A stretch of 64,000 bases of DNA from Aphanothece cf. minutissima CCALA 015 (GTDB taxonomy: Bacteria > Cyanobacteriota > Cyanobacteriia > PCC-6307 > Cyanobiaceae): NCBI GenBank assembly GCA_003003925.1, contig PVWP01000004.1, positions 62,001 to 126,000 of the forward strand, written 5' to 3'. The notes below the pieces were generated by a model, which saw only the letters and a program-made list of their open reading frames with translations, was not told where the DNA came from and did not search any database. A program made the translations under genes and the position numbers. Of this stretch, positions 44,894 to 53,560 are shown one piece after another; within the stretch, counting starts at the first letter, position 1, and each line of letters begins with the position of its first letter.

Positions 44894-45700
44894 ATGCCGA
44901 CAAACCTGGCTCTGGTGGCGAGTGTCGTCATCCCCTTTCTGTTCAAGTTCGCCGGTGCCGTCGCCCTATGGATCGCCGGTGGCTGGTGCATCAGGTTTGC
45001 CCTGCGGATCCTCAGAAGGGGGCTGTCCTCCGGCACCCTTGACCCCACGGTCATCGGCTATCTGATCAACATTCTGGGGGCGGTTCTCAGGGTCATCCTG
45101 GTTGTCGCGATCCTCGGCTTCTTCGGTATTCAGACCGCCAGTTTCGCCGCCCTTCTGGCTGGTGCCGGTGTGGCCATCGGGGCTGCCTGGAGCGGCATGC
45201 TCAGCAACTTTGCGGCGGGGGTCTTCCTGCAGGTCTTCCGTCCATTCAGTGTTGGCGACTTCATCACCGCCGGTGGCGTGACGGGAACGGTGGAGGAGAT
45301 CGGCATGTTCGTTACCTCCATCCAGTCCATGGATTGCGTCCGCAACATCGTTCCCAACGGCAAGCTCTTCTCCGACACGATCCAGAACTTCTCCTCCCAC
45401 CCATACCGGCGGGTCGATCTTGTCGCCCAGCTCGATAACAGCGCTGACGTGGCCAAGGCCATCGCCCTGTTGAAGGAGGGGATCAAGGCCGTTCCCAACC
45501 AGGATCCCAATACCCCGGCGGACATCGAGGTGCTGGAGTTCAGCGAGCGGGGCCCCCGGCTGGCGGTCCGTCCCTACACCCACACCGACAACTACTGGCA
45601 GGTTTATTTCGATACCAACCGGATGATCGTGGAGGTCCTTGGCAAACATGGCTTCCCCGTGCCGCGGATTCCCGTCGGCATGGCCCAGGGCGGGAACTGA
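44894..45700 (+). CDS. Small MscS-family mechanosensitive channel
   Basis: This 268-residue channel is close in length to E. coli MscS. It has three N-terminal helices (about 8-32, 50-75 and 78-100), the glycine/alanine-rich pore helix AALLAGAGVAIGAAWSGMLS, then FRPFSVGDFITAGGVTGTV, RNIVPNGKLFSDTIQNFSSH and a C-terminal beta/alpha domain. It releases small solutes on hypo-osmotic shock. The base composition is less GC-rich than its neighbours. The 150 bases between aqpZ and this gene are relatively AT-rich and may hold a promoter. Confidence 0.9.
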   Translation: MPTNLALVASVVIPFLFKFAGAVALWIAGGWCIRFALRILRRGLSSGTLDPTVIGYLINILGAVLRVILVVAILGFFGIQTASFAALLAGAGVAIGAAWSGMLSNFAAGVFLQVFRPFSVGDFITAGGVTGTVEEIGMFVTSIQSMDCVRNIVPNGKLFSDTIQNFSSHPYRRVDLVAQLDNSADVAKAIALLKEGIKAVPNQDPNTPADIEVLEFSERGPRLAVRPYTHTDNYWQVYFDTNRMIVEVLGKHGFPVPRIPVGMAQGGN

Positions 45701-45749
45701 GTTCCCACACCCGGGACTCTCCAGGACTGAACTTCCGTAGGGCCGCCGT

Positions 45750-46904
45750 TCAGCCCTCGGCCAGCTGAACCAGCAGCCTCTCCACCTCGTCGGCGGTGCT
45801 GACCAGGTGGGTGCAGGCCCGCACGCAGCGGGGGGACTCCAGGGTTCGCAGCCAGGTCCCCCGCTCCCCCAGCCGCTTCACGACGGCGGCCGGATCGAGC
45901 GGCTCTCCTGAGCCCCCTGCCATGGTGAAGCTCACCAGCCCCGCCGGCGGGGGCACCGCCAGCAGGGTCCGGACCCCGCCAATCCGCTGCAGGCCCTCCC
46001 ACAGCTGGCGGCTGCGCTGTCGGATCGCCGCCAGCCGCCCGTCGGCATCGCCTTCGGCCTCCAGCAGCTGCAGGGAGCAGTCCAGCCCGGCGAACAGGGG
46101 CGTGCAGGAGGTGGCCACCTCGAAGCGGCGGGCGTCCCGGTGGTAGCCGCCGGCACCGGGGCCGTCGTGCTCCAGGGTGCGCCAGCCGATGAGGGTGGGG
46201 CTGCTCTCCGCCAGCAGACGTTCGGAGAGGGCCACCGCACCGAGCCCCTCCGGTCCGCAGCACCACTTATGGCCGGTGCAGGCATAGATGTCGGCGGCGG
46301 CCGCCGCCTCGGCCACCGGCAGGCTGCCCAGGGACTGGGCCGCATCCACCAGCAGCCAGGGGTGGCGGGGATGGCCGGCCAGCCGGGCCGCCACCGCCGC
46401 GATCGGCATCGTCTGGCCGGTGTTCCAGAGCAGGTGGGAGAGCACCACCAGCCGGGTGCGGGGGGTGAGGGCGGCCTCCAGCCGCTCGCCCACCGCCGCT
46501 GCCGTGGCGTCAACGTCCCCGTCCAGGTCGGCCACCGCCAGGGAGGTGATGCGCAGCCGGTGGCGCCGGGCCAGCTCCTCCAGGGCGGCCACCACGCCGT
46601 AATGCTCGGCATCACTGACGAGCAGTTCATCGCCCTCCTGCCAGGGCAGGCCCCAGAGGGGCAGCACACACCCCGAGGTGACGTTCTCGGTGAAGGCCAC
46701 CCGCTCGGGGACCACCCCGAACCAGGCCGCCAACCGCTGGCGCAGCCCGGAAACGGTGCGGTTCACGTAGGGCCAGACGTCGTCGCTGAAGGGGCCCAGC
46801 TCCTGGATGGTGGCGAAGGACGCGCTGATCGCCCCCAGCGATGGGGAGGGCAGGGGCCCCTGGCCGCCGAAATTGAAATAGGTCTTGTTCGCCAGGGCGG
46901 GCAT
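45750..46904 (-). CDS. Class V PLP aminotransferase (cysteine desulfurase / lyase-like)
   Basis: This 384-residue fold-type I PLP enzyme has KTYFNFGGQGPLPSPSLGAI, FTENVTSGCVLPLWGLPW, SDAEHYGVVAALEELARRH, LVVLSHLLWNTGQTMPI, LLVDAAQSLGSLPV and the PLP lysine in ACTGHKWCCGPEGLG. It resembles the SufS/isopenicillin-epimerase-like group, but no SufS-style active-site cysteine loop is obvious, so a C-S lyase or another role is possible. The ATG at 46904 is used rather than a TTG at 46940. It is convergent to the mscS gene. Confidence 0.8.
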   Translation of the reverse strand: MPALANKTYFNFGGQGPLPSPSLGAISASFATIQELGPFSDDVWPYVNRTVSGLRQRLAAWFGVVPERVAFTENVTSGCVLPLWGLPWQEGDELLVSDAEHYGVVAALEELARRHRLRITSLAVADLDGDVDATAAAVGERLEAALTPRTRLVVLSHLLWNTGQTMPIAAVAARLAGHPRHPWLLVDAAQSLGSLPVAEAAAAADIYACTGHKWCCGPEGLGAVALSERLLAESSPTLIGWRTLEHDGPGAGGYHRDARRFEVATSCTPLFAGLDCSLQLLEAEGDADGRLAAIRQRSRQLWEGLQRIGGVRTLLAVPPPAGLVSFTMAGGSGEPLDPAAVVKRLGERGTWLRTLESPRCVRACTHLVSTADEVERLLVQLAEG

Positions 46905-46951
46905 CAAGGCCCGCAGGGGGATGGCGTTGGCGGCGGGCAAGGGCTGATGGA

Positions 46952-47140
46952 TCAGTTGCTGGCGATCACCTGGCCCACCACCACGGCCGCCACGGCCGAG
47001 AACAGGGTGATGCCAAGGGCCGTCAGGGGGCTCTGGCCCTGGGCCACCGCCAGGGTGGTGATCACGCCGGCACCGAGGCTGGCCACGGCGAGCTGGGAGG
47101 TGAGTTCGCTGCCGGAGCGGGGGCTGGGGCTCGGGGTCAC
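46952..47140 (-). CDS. Small two-helix membrane protein
   Basis: This 62-residue protein starts at a GTG at 47140; an upstream in-frame stop leaves no other start. The first 15 residues are serine/proline-rich, followed by two hydrophobic helices (about 16-33 and 40-58, ALGITLFSAVAAVVVGQVIA). I do not recognise a family. It lies upstream of the aminotransferase gene on the same strand and could be co-transcribed with it. Confidence 0.5.
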   Translation of the reverse strand: MTPSPSPRSGSELTSQLAVASLGAGVITTLAVAQGQSPLTALGITLFSAVAAVVVGQVIASN

Positions 47141-47300
47141 GGCGGCTTCATCACGGTTGATGGGCTGACGCTACGGGCGATGAATCGTTCGTCACTGCCG
47201 GCCCGGCGAAGCTGTTACCAGGCGTGGTTGTTCTTCATGAAGCCGTTACATCGGGTCGCTTCGATGCCTTGAATGTCTTCCACTTTCGTGCCGATTCGCC

Positions 47301-48791
47301 TCAGGAAGCCCTGCCGCTGGCTGAGGCCGGCCGCGCCCGGCCGCTGCTGGCCCAGCTGCGCAGCGCCTCCAGCTGCTCCCGGGCCGTGCGCGACAGCGGC
47401 ACCACCTGGCTGGCCGCCGCGATCAGATCGGCCTCGACGAGCTCCCGACCTTCTCCGAAGGCCAGGTGCATGGCCTCGATCACGGTCTGCTCCAGTTCGG
47501 CGCCGGAGAAATCGGCGGTGCGGTCCACCAGCACATCGAGGGGGATGGCGTGCCGGGGCCGCCGCCGCCGCAGCTGCAGATCCAGGATCGCCCGGCGTTC
47601 CTCCGCATCGGGCAGTTCCAGCAGGAAGATCTCGTCGAAGCGGCCCTTGCGCAGCAGTTCCGCCGGCAGCCGCTCCACGGCGTTGGCGGTGGCCACCACG
47701 AACACGGCGCTGCTCTTCTCCGCCATCCAGGTGAGCAGGCTGGCCAGCACCCGCTGGCTGGTGCCGCCGTCGCTGCGACCATCGCCCCCGCCGAAGCCCT
47801 TGTCGATCTCGTCGATCCAGAGCACGCAGGGGGCCATGGCCTCGGCCCGCTGGATCATTTCCCGGGTGCGCGCCTCACTGGCCCCCACGAGGCCAGCGAA
47901 CAGGCGGCCCACGTCGAGGCGCAGCAGCGGCATGGCCCAGCTGTGGGCGATCGCCTTGGCGGTGAGCGACTTGCCGGTGCCCTGGGGGCCGATCAGCAGC
48001 ACCCCCCGGGGCAGGGGCAGGCCGTAGCGCTGGGCCTCGTCACTGAAGGCCCGGTGGCGCTGCTCCAGCCAGTGCTTGAGGGTCTCCAGCCCGCCGATGT
48101 CGGCCGGGGTGGCCTCGGTGGGGCAGTACTCCAGCAGTTCGCTGCGGGCGATGGCCTGGCGCTTCTCCTCCAGCACCTCCGCCAGGTCCTCGATGCCCAG
48201 CTGCCCCCGCCGGGCCAGGGCCCGGGCCGCCAGCTGGCGGACCCGCTGCTCGCTCAGCCCGTGGCAGGCGGCGGTGAGCTGCTCGAGCACCCCAGGCTCC
48301 AGCGGCTGGCCGCTGGCCTCGGCGATGGCCCGCAGCAGGCGGCCGATCTCCCCGGCCTCGGGCAGGGGCAGCTCCAGCAGGGTGATGCTGTCCTCCAGCT
48401 CCCGCGGCAGTTGCCATTCCGGGGCGCTGATCACCAGGGTGTGGGGCACCTGCCGCAGGCCCGCGGCCAGGTTGCGCAGGCGCCTGCAGACGCCGGGATC
48501 ATCGGCGTAGCGGTGGAAGTCCTTCAGCAGCAGGATCGCCCCCTGCTCGGCCGGCAGCCCGTCGAGGGCGCCGAGGGCCCCCATCGGCTGACGCACCGCC
48601 TGCCCCTCCAGGCTCGGGATCCCGCTCAGCCCGCCGATGAAGTCCCAGCGGAGCAGGGTGCGGCCCCCCAGGCGCTGGGCGGCCCGCTCCAGCAGCCCCT
48701 CCACCCGCTCCTCCTCGAGGCTGCGGATCCAGAGGATCGGCGTGCGGGAGCGGATCAGAAGATCCAGCTGGTCGGCCAGGTCATGGGCCAT
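47301..48791 (-). CDS. ycf46: Ycf46-type AAA ATPase
   Basis: This 496-residue protein has an N-terminal domain (IRSRTPILWIRSLEEERVEG, LLLKDFHRYADDPGVCRRL) and an AAA module with Walker A LIGPQGTGKSLTAKAIAHSW, Walker B CVLWIDEIDKGFGG, sensor VFVVATANAVERLPAELLRK and the arginine-containing GRFDEIFLLELPD. This is the Ycf46 protein kept in cyanobacteria and red-algal plastids; work in Synechocystis links it to carbon uptake or photosynthesis, though the mechanism is unclear. It ends the minus-strand block and lies three bases after yceD. Confidence 0.9.
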   Translation of the reverse strand: MAHDLADQLDLLIRSRTPILWIRSLEEERVEGLLERAAQRLGGRTLLRWDFIGGLSGIPSLEGQAVRQPMGALGALDGLPAEQGAILLLKDFHRYADDPGVCRRLRNLAAGLRQVPHTLVISAPEWQLPRELEDSITLLELPLPEAGEIGRLLRAIAEASGQPLEPGVLEQLTAACHGLSEQRVRQLAARALARRGQLGIEDLAEVLEEKRQAIARSELLEYCPTEATPADIGGLETLKHWLEQRHRAFSDEAQRYGLPLPRGVLLIGPQGTGKSLTAKAIAHSWAMPLLRLDVGRLFAGLVGASEARTREMIQRAEAMAPCVLWIDEIDKGFGGGDGRSDGGTSQRVLASLLTWMAEKSSAVFVVATANAVERLPAELLRKGRFDEIFLLELPDAEERRAILDLQLRRRRPRHAIPLDVLVDRTADFSGAELEQTVIEAMHLAFGEGRELVEADLIAAASQVVPLSRTAREQLEALRSWASSGRARPASASGRAS

Positions 48792-48794
48792 GGC

Positions 48795-49286
48795 TCAGCG
48801 CAGGGAGCGGAGGGCCGCCCAGCGGGGATCGCCGCCCCCTTCCCCGCTGGCGTCGCCGCTGGGCAGCGGCGGGCCGGGGCAGTCGGGCCCGCAGCGGTTC
48901 ACCAGGGGCAGCTGCAGGCTGAGCTGCTCGAACAGCCAGCGCTCCGGATCGAAGTTGCCGCCGGGATCGAGGCGCTCCACTGGATCCTCGGCGGCGAACA
49001 GCACCTCCTCCTCCTCATCGGGGCCGGAGACGGCGATCTCCAGCAGCTCCCGGGCCTTGGCGCCCAGGGCGTGGTTGTAGGTCTGCAGGCAGCGGTCGCA
49101 GCAGAGGGTGATGATCGTCTCCGCCGTGCCCTCCACCTCCAGCACCGTGCCGTGGTGGAGGGCCCGCACCCGGCCGCGCACGGGGGTGAGGCTGGCCAGG
49201 CCGGCGATTGGCTGGTCGACGGGCCAGCTGCGGCCCTCGCTCAGCAGCCGCAACTCCTGCAGGGGCAGCGGCTGCAGCCGGGTCAT
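48795..49286 (-). CDS. yceD: YceD/DUF177 family protein
   Basis: This 163-residue protein has [20 protein letters not shown] followed by the DUF177 cysteine pair [11 protein letters not shown], and an acidic [13 protein letters not shown]. It ends with a CGPDCPG motif that may bind zinc with the first pair. DUF177 proteins influence 23S rRNA levels and often precede rpmF; here it instead sits between yidC and ycf46. Its ATG overlaps the yidC stop (ATGA). Confidence 0.85.
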   Translation of the reverse strand: MTRLQPLPLQELRLLSEGRSWPVDQPIAGLASLTPVRGRVRALHHGTVLEVEGTAETIITLCCDRCLQTYNHALGAKARELLEIAVSGPDEEEEVLFAAEDPVERLDPGGNFDPERWLFEQLSLQLPLVNRCGPDCPGPPLPSGDASGEGGGDPRWAALRSLR

Positions 49287-50422
49287 TTCTTGGTCTTGGG
49301 CTCGAAGGGGAGGCGGCCGCCACCGCTGCCGCCACCGGCCGTGGCGGTGGCCGGCTGCTGGGCGAGCTGCTTGTCGAGGATCGCCTGCAGGTTGTCGGGC
49401 AGGGCCTCACGGGTGAGCAGGAAGGTCTGGACGCCCTGGAACACGTTCGCCACCACCATGTAGAGCAGCACCCCCGCCGGCAGCGGGAAGAACAGGAACA
49501 TGGCCGTGATCATCACCGGGGTGATCTTGTTGGCGGTGGCCTGCTGGGGGTTGGCGGGCATGCCCATGCCGGAGAGCAGCTGGGAGGCGAACAGGGTGGC
49601 GCCGAAGGCCCCCACCAGGATGGCGATGTCCCAGTTGACGGCGCCATCGGTGTAGAAGCCCACCTGGCCCAGGGCCTTGATGAACAGGAAACCGCTGCGG
49701 GCCGCCAGACCGGGAATGCGGGCCTCGACGGTGGCATCGCCGGGGGCCAGGGCGGTGATCCGGCCCTGATCATCCACCTGCACCACGCTCTCCCCCTTGG
49801 TCACCACCCAGCTCGGGGTGAAGCTGTCGCCGTGCTCCACGGTGCCCAGCAGGGAGGCGAAGCTGGTGCCGTCCTTGGCGTGCAGCTCCACCTGAGCCGT
49901 GGCGCCGACGCCGAGCTTGGTGCCGCCCTCGAGGCTGGCGACCACCGGCACGTGCTCGGTCTCGCTGATGAAGATGGAGTGGCTGGCGCTGTTGAAAGGC
50001 TTGGCCTCCACCGCGGCGATCTCCTCGGCCGGAAGCACCTTGAGGTTGATCGCGTAGGGGACGTCGGCGAAGGGTGACCCCCGCAGGGTGGCAAAAAGGG
50101 CGAACAGGATCGGCATCTGCACCAGCAGCGGCAGACAGCCCGAAAGGGGGCTGCCGAACTCCTTCATCAGGCTGCCCAGCTCTTCCTGCTGCTTCTGGGG
50201 GTTGTTGGCGTACTTGGCCTTGATCTCCGCCTGGCGCTGCTGCATCACCGGCTGGGCGATGCGCATACGCCGGGCGCTGCGGATCGAGCCGGCGCTCAGC
50301 GGAAACAGGGCCAGGCGGATGACCACGGTGAGGGCCACGATCGCGAGCCCATAGCTCGGAACCAATCCGTAGAAGAAATCAAGGATCGGGAGCAGCAGGT
50401 TGTCGGAGATGTAGCCGATCAC
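49283..50422 (-). CDS. yidC: Membrane protein insertase YidC with Ig-like insertion
   Basis: This 379-residue insertase has [20 protein letters not shown] carrying the conserved groove arginine, a cytoplasmic coiled region ([20 protein letters not shown]) and [20 protein letters not shown]. Two C-terminal helices, including [20 protein letters not shown], complete it. It inserts proteins into plasma and thylakoid membranes. Between the second and third core helices lies an unusual segment of about 120 residues (130-250) with [20 protein letters not shown], which looks like a bacterial Ig-like (Big_2) domain. It follows the PH-domain gene by 75 bases. Confidence 0.95.
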   Translation of the reverse strand: MIGYISDNLLLPILDFFYGLVPSYGLAIVALTVVIRLALFPLSAGSIRSARRMRIAQPVMQQRQAEIKAKYANNPQKQQEELGSLMKEFGSPLSGCLPLLVQMPILFALFATLRGSPFADVPYAINLKVLPAEEIAAVEAKPFNSASHSIFISETEHVPVVASLEGGTKLGVGATAQVELHAKDGTSFASLLGTVEHGDSFTPSWVVTKGESVVQVDDQGRITALAPGDATVEARIPGLAARSGFLFIKALGQVGFYTDGAVNWDIAILVGAFGATLFASQLLSGMGMPANPQQATANKITPVMITAMFLFFPLPAGVLLYMVVANVFQGVQTFLLTREALPDNLQAILDKQLAQQPATATAGGGSGGGRLPFEPKTKK

Positions 50423-50497
50423 GGCAGGGGTGCGCTGGGGTGGGGAATCTCGGCTGCCAGTGTGCCCGACCGGGGAGACCGGATGGGGGTCCGGTGG

Positions 50498-50962
50498 TCA
50501 GGCGCTTTCACGGACCGGGGGCGCGAAGCCGGCAGCACCGGTGGCTCCTGAGGTGCGGGCGGCGGCCTTGCCGCGGCTCTCGCGCTGCTCTTCGATGAAG
50601 GCCTCGAGCTCCCGGAAGCGCGGCACGGCCCGCATTTCGAGCTTGGCGCCGTCGTTCAGCACCACCACCATGTCGCCCCAGGCGCCGAAGCCCCGCGGCA
50701 CCGAGCGCACCTCGCGGATCTGGCTGTAGACCACCTGGGTGCGGTCGCGGCCGAGCCAGCCGCCGCTGACGCTGATGCGCCGGCTGGTGATGCGGAAGCG
50801 CAGCCACAGGGCCCGGACGATGGCCCCCACGGCGAAGGGAATGCCGATCAGGGTGAGGCCGAACAGCAGGTTGACGATCAGATCGCCCCTGGCGGGACCG
50901 CCCTCGTAGAAGACCGTCTCATTGATCTCGAGTTTGTTCTCCACCCTGTCCTCCGGGGTCAA
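50498..50962 (-). CDS. PH-domain (YdbS-like) membrane protein
   Basis: This 154-residue protein has an N-terminal ETVFYEGGPARGDLIVNLLF, one or two membrane segments (about 28-55), then a bacterial PH-like domain: FRITSRRISVSGGWLGRDRT, VVYSQIREVRSVPRGFGAWG, DMVVVLNDGAKLEMRAVPRF. It ends with a charged tail. This gene regularly sits between rnpA and yidC in cyanobacteria, so an envelope biogenesis role is likely, but its activity is unknown. The ATG at 50962 overlaps rnpA by 44 bases; a GTG at 50944 would reduce that. Confidence 0.8.
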   Translation of the reverse strand: MTPEDRVENKLEINETVFYEGGPARGDLIVNLLFGLTLIGIPFAVGAIVRALWLRFRITSRRISVSGGWLGRDRTQVVYSQIREVRSVPRGFGAWGDMVVVLNDGAKLEMRAVPRFRELEAFIEEQRESRGKAAARTSGATGAAGFAPPVRESA

Positions 50963-51371
50963 GGAGCAATCCTGCCTGGCGCAGCAGTTGACCGCATTCT
51001 CCCAGCAGCTGGTCGTCGCTGCGCTCGAGGCAGCCGGGTTTGAGGGTGATCAGCAGCCAGAGCGGCTGATCCGGGGTGGGCGGGTGGCGCCGCAGGTGGT
51101 CGTGGAAAAGGCGTCGCAGGCGATTGCGGCGGACCGCCAGCTTGCTCACCTTGCTGCTGACCACGATGCCGCAACGCCAGGGGCTGGCGGTGGGGGTTGT
51201 ACCGGGGGTCCCGCCGCGGGGCTTTCCGGTGGGCTTTCGGGGGGGCAGCAGGGAAGGATCGGCCACCAAGACCCTGAGCAGGAGCCCAGGTCCCTGGTAA
51301 CGACGTCCCTGGCGGTACAGACGATCGAAGACCCTTCGGCCCTTCAGCCGGTGCTGCTGTGGCAGGGCCAC
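50919..51371 (-). CDS. rnpA: Ribonuclease P protein component
   Basis: This 150-residue basic protein starts MALPQQHRLKGRRVFDRLYR and has IVVSSKVSKLAVRRNRLRRL, the RNR motif that contacts the RNase P RNA. It matures tRNA 5' ends. It is longer than E. coli RnpA (119) because of a proline/glycine-rich insert (about 43-62) and a glycine-rich tail. It follows rpmH by 18 bases and overlaps the PH-domain gene, the standard rpmH-rnpA-yidC order. Confidence 0.95.
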   Translation of the reverse strand: MALPQQHRLKGRRVFDRLYRQGRRYQGPGLLLRVLVADPSLLPPRKPTGKPRGGTPGTTPTASPWRCGIVVSSKVSKLAVRRNRLRRLFHDHLRRHPPTPDQPLWLLITLKPGCLERSDDQLLGECGQLLRQAGLLLDPGGQGGEQTRDQ

Positions 51372-51389
51372 GGACCTTCCTGGCCGGCC

Positions 51390-51527
51390 TCAGACCGCCA
51401 GGCGGGCCCGGCCGCGGCGGCGGCGGGTGCGGATCACGCGACGGCCCGTGTGGGTGCGCATCCGCACCCGGAAGCCGGACACGCGCTTGCGCTTGCGGCT
51501 CGTTCCTTCCAGTGTGCGCTTGGTCAT
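51390..51527 (-). CDS. rpmH: 50S ribosomal protein L34
   Basis: This 45-residue protein starts [20 protein letters not shown] and continues [20 protein letters not shown], the L34 pattern. It binds 23S rRNA. It is too short for ordinary ORF cut-offs but unmistakable. It begins the rpmH-rnpA-PH-yidC-yceD-ycf46 run on the minus strand. A GTGTGCGCTTGGTCAT-type context leaves little space for a leader beyond 28 bases to the DUF2808 gene upstream. Confidence 0.97.
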   Translation of the reverse strand: MTKRTLEGTSRKRKRVSGFRVRMRTHTGRRVIRTRRRRGRARLAV

Positions 51528-51555
51528 GCTGCTTTCGGTTCAGTCGGCCACCCTA

Positions 51556-52191
51556 TCAGTTGGTGTTGTTGGGCACGATCTGGATCAGCCAGCTGCCCAG
51601 GTAGCCCGAGACCGGGATGTCCCCGGGGGCCTGGGCCAGGGCGTTGAACTGATACATGCCGGCGTTGAACGGGTTGAACACGTTCATGTAGACACCGATC
51701 GTGTCCTTGTCGGAGACAGGCGTTTCCGGAAAGATTTCGATCGATCGGCCGTTCTCCGACACCTCGATCGTGGCGGGAATCGTTTCCAGGCAGCGGGTTC
51801 TCTTGAGCATGCCGCCCTCACTCATCCGGCAAAGCTTGACCTGCTTGGGATCGATCTTGCTGTCGAAGTGGCTGGGAACGCTGATGCTCAACTTGAGGAT
51901 CGCCGTCTTGCGATCCTTCGGCCGCAGCATCAGGTAGTACTCCGCCCGCTGCATACGGGTGGTGTCGGTGGTGAAGAAATAGAGCTTGCGGTAGTCCCTG
52001 TTGTTCTCCCAGCGGAACTCCATCAGCCCGGGGGTGCCCTGGGCCAGGGACGGGGCGGGGGCGAGCGGGGAGAGGAGGGTGGCGCCGGCGACCGCCAGCG
52101 CGCCGAGGCCGGCGGTGCCCAGGCGGCCGATCAGGGTCAGGGGCTGGGACCGCTCGCGCGGGAAGGAAGGCATGGCTGGGAGGAACTTCAT
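51556..52191 (-). CDS. DUF2808 secreted protein
   Basis: This 211-residue protein has a signal peptide (hydrophobic about 20-46, cleavage likely after PSLAQ). A beta-rich domain follows with PGLMEFRWENNRDYRKLYFF, AEYYLMLRPKDRKTAILKLS, VPSHFDSKIDPKQVKLCRM and PETPVSDKDTIGVYMNVFNP. This is the cyanobacterial DUF2808 family, exported and of unknown function. Two cysteines (CRMSE and TRCLE) may form a disulfide. The ATG at 52191 is used. Confidence 0.88.
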   Translation of the reverse strand: MKFLPAMPSFPRERSQPLTLIGRLGTAGLGALAVAGATLLSPLAPAPSLAQGTPGLMEFRWENNRDYRKLYFFTTDTTRMQRAEYYLMLRPKDRKTAILKLSISVPSHFDSKIDPKQVKLCRMSEGGMLKRTRCLETIPATIEVSENGRSIEIFPETPVSDKDTIGVYMNVFNPFNAGMYQFNALAQAPGDIPVSGYLGSWLIQIVPNNTN

Positions 52192-52229
52192 GCTGAAAGT
52201 CTCAACACGCCTGTGCGTCTGCCGCGCCT

Positions 52230-52646
52230 TCAGTGGTCGGCGGGGGAGCTGGCTGGGGCCGAAGGCTGGCCCGCATCGGCCCGGTCGGGCCGCAGCCGTG
52301 CCGCCTCCCGCAGATAGGGGTGGACCTCCTCCCGGCCGGCCTCGAGCCAGGCGTGGGCCAGCAGCCGGATGCAGCGGGGCAGGTCTCCGGCCACCGCCAT
52401 CTGCTGGCAATCCAGCAGGGCGACCCGGCCCCAGTCGGCCCGGCGGCGGGCGATGGCGGCGGGGAAGCAGGCGTCCAGATCGGCCGTCACGGAGAAGGTC
52501 ACCGAGAGCACCCGGTCCCCTGCCAGGTCGTTGCGCTGCAGCAGCTCCTCGATCAGTTCCGCCACGGCCTCCGCGATCGCATCGCCGGTGTTGGCGCTGG
52601 CGGTGGTGGCCCCCCGCAGGGCCCTCAGCTCAAGACCAGGCTTCAT
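52230..52646 (-). CDS. aroH: Chorismate mutase, AroH class
   Basis: This 138-residue enzyme starts LELRALRGATTASANTGDAI followed by AEAVAELIEELLQRN, then SVTFSVTADLDACFPAAIAR, VALLDCQQMAVAGDLPRCIR and HPYLREAARLRPD. These match the Bacillus AroH trimer, with active-site arginines in LRGATTA and in HPYLREA. It converts chorismate to prephenate for phenylalanine and tyrosine. The last 20 residues are a proline/alanine-rich extension. It lies four bases after sppA. Confidence 0.92.
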   Translation of the reverse strand: MKPGLELRALRGATTASANTGDAIAEAVAELIEELLQRNDLAGDRVLSVTFSVTADLDACFPAAIARRRADWGRVALLDCQQMAVAGDLPRCIRLLAHAWLEAGREEVHPYLREAARLRPDRADAGQPSAPASSPADH

Positions 52647-52650
52647 GACG

Positions 52651-53463
52651 TCAGGGGCGATGGAGCCAGAGGGGCTGGCCGCTCCAGGCCAGCTCCAGGC
52701 TCAGGGAGTGGGAGAGCTGCTGCAGCAGTGTGCTCCCCGGCAGCAGCCCCAGCAGCTTCCGGGGCGGTTTGCCGAAGCTGACCGTGCGGGTCTTCTCCGG
52801 ATCCAGCCCGGCCAGCTCCGCCGCCAGGCGGCGGGCGCGCTCTTCGTCCCCCAGCACATCCACCAGGCCGAGTTCCAGGGCCTGGGCGCCACTGAACACC
52901 CGCCCGTCGGCGAAGCTGCGCACCACCTCCGGCTCCAGGCCCCGGCCTGCGGCCACCGCCGCCACGAACTGGCCGTAGCTGGCGTCGATCAGCTCCTGCA
53001 GCAGTTGCCGTTCCGCCTCGGAGAGGGCGCGGTCGGGGGAAAGGATGTCCTTGTAAAGCCCGCTCTTGACGGTTTCGAAGCGGATGCCGATCCGCTTCAA
53101 CAGCCTGGAGAGATCATTGCCGCGCAGGATCACGCCGATGGAGCCGGTGATGGTGCCGGGGTTGGCGACGATCTTCTCCGCCGCCACCCCCACATAGACG
53201 CCGCCGGAGGCGGAGATGTTGCCGAAGCTGGCCACCACCCGGCAGCCCTTCTCCCGCAGGCGCATCAGCGCCGCATGGATCTCCTGGCTGTCACCGACGG
53301 TGCCGCCGGGACTGTCGATGCGCAGCAGCAGGGCGGGGCACTCCCGCTGCTGCACCTGTTCGATGGCCTTCAGCACCCGGACGCGGGTGCCCCCGGCGAT
53401 CGGCCCCTCGATGGCGATGCGCGCCAGGGTTCGTCGGGACTTGCGGCACCAGGGCCAGGGCAT
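52651..53463 (-). CDS. sppA: Signal peptide peptidase SppA (single-domain S49)
   Basis: This 270-residue peptidase has IAIEGPIAGGTRVRVLKAIE, LLLRIDSPGGTVGDSQEIHA and the catalytic serine in FGNISASGGVYVGVAAEKIV. PGTITGSIGVI and the catalytic-lysine region ETVKSGLYKDILSPDRALSE follow. It cleaves left-over signal peptides in the membrane. It is the short form with one S49 domain, unlike the 600-residue two-domain enzyme of E. coli. No clear membrane anchor is seen at the N terminus. The ATG at 53463 fits; the open frame further upstream is antisense to the EamA gene. Confidence 0.9.
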   Translation of the reverse strand: MPWPWCRKSRRTLARIAIEGPIAGGTRVRVLKAIEQVQQRECPALLLRIDSPGGTVGDSQEIHAALMRLREKGCRVVASFGNISASGGVYVGVAAEKIVANPGTITGSIGVILRGNDLSRLLKRIGIRFETVKSGLYKDILSPDRALSEAERQLLQELIDASYGQFVAAVAAGRGLEPEVVRSFADGRVFSGAQALELGLVDVLGDEERARRLAAELAGLDPEKTRTVSFGKPPRKLLGLLPGSTLLQQLSHSLSLELAWSGQPLWLHRP

Positions 53464-53560
53464 TGTGGAGATGCGCGGTGGCTGGATCTTAAAAAGAAGG
53501 CCCGGAGGGGCCTGCCCGCCGCCCCCCGTACCTCCACCGCCGCCCCAGGACGCCCGCCCC

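Noticed and set aside
45701..45749. Terminator between the small mscS gene and the aminotransferase gene
   Set aside because: CTGAAC and GTTCAG can pair over a 15-base loop, but the stem is only six pairs and no T-run follows on either strand.
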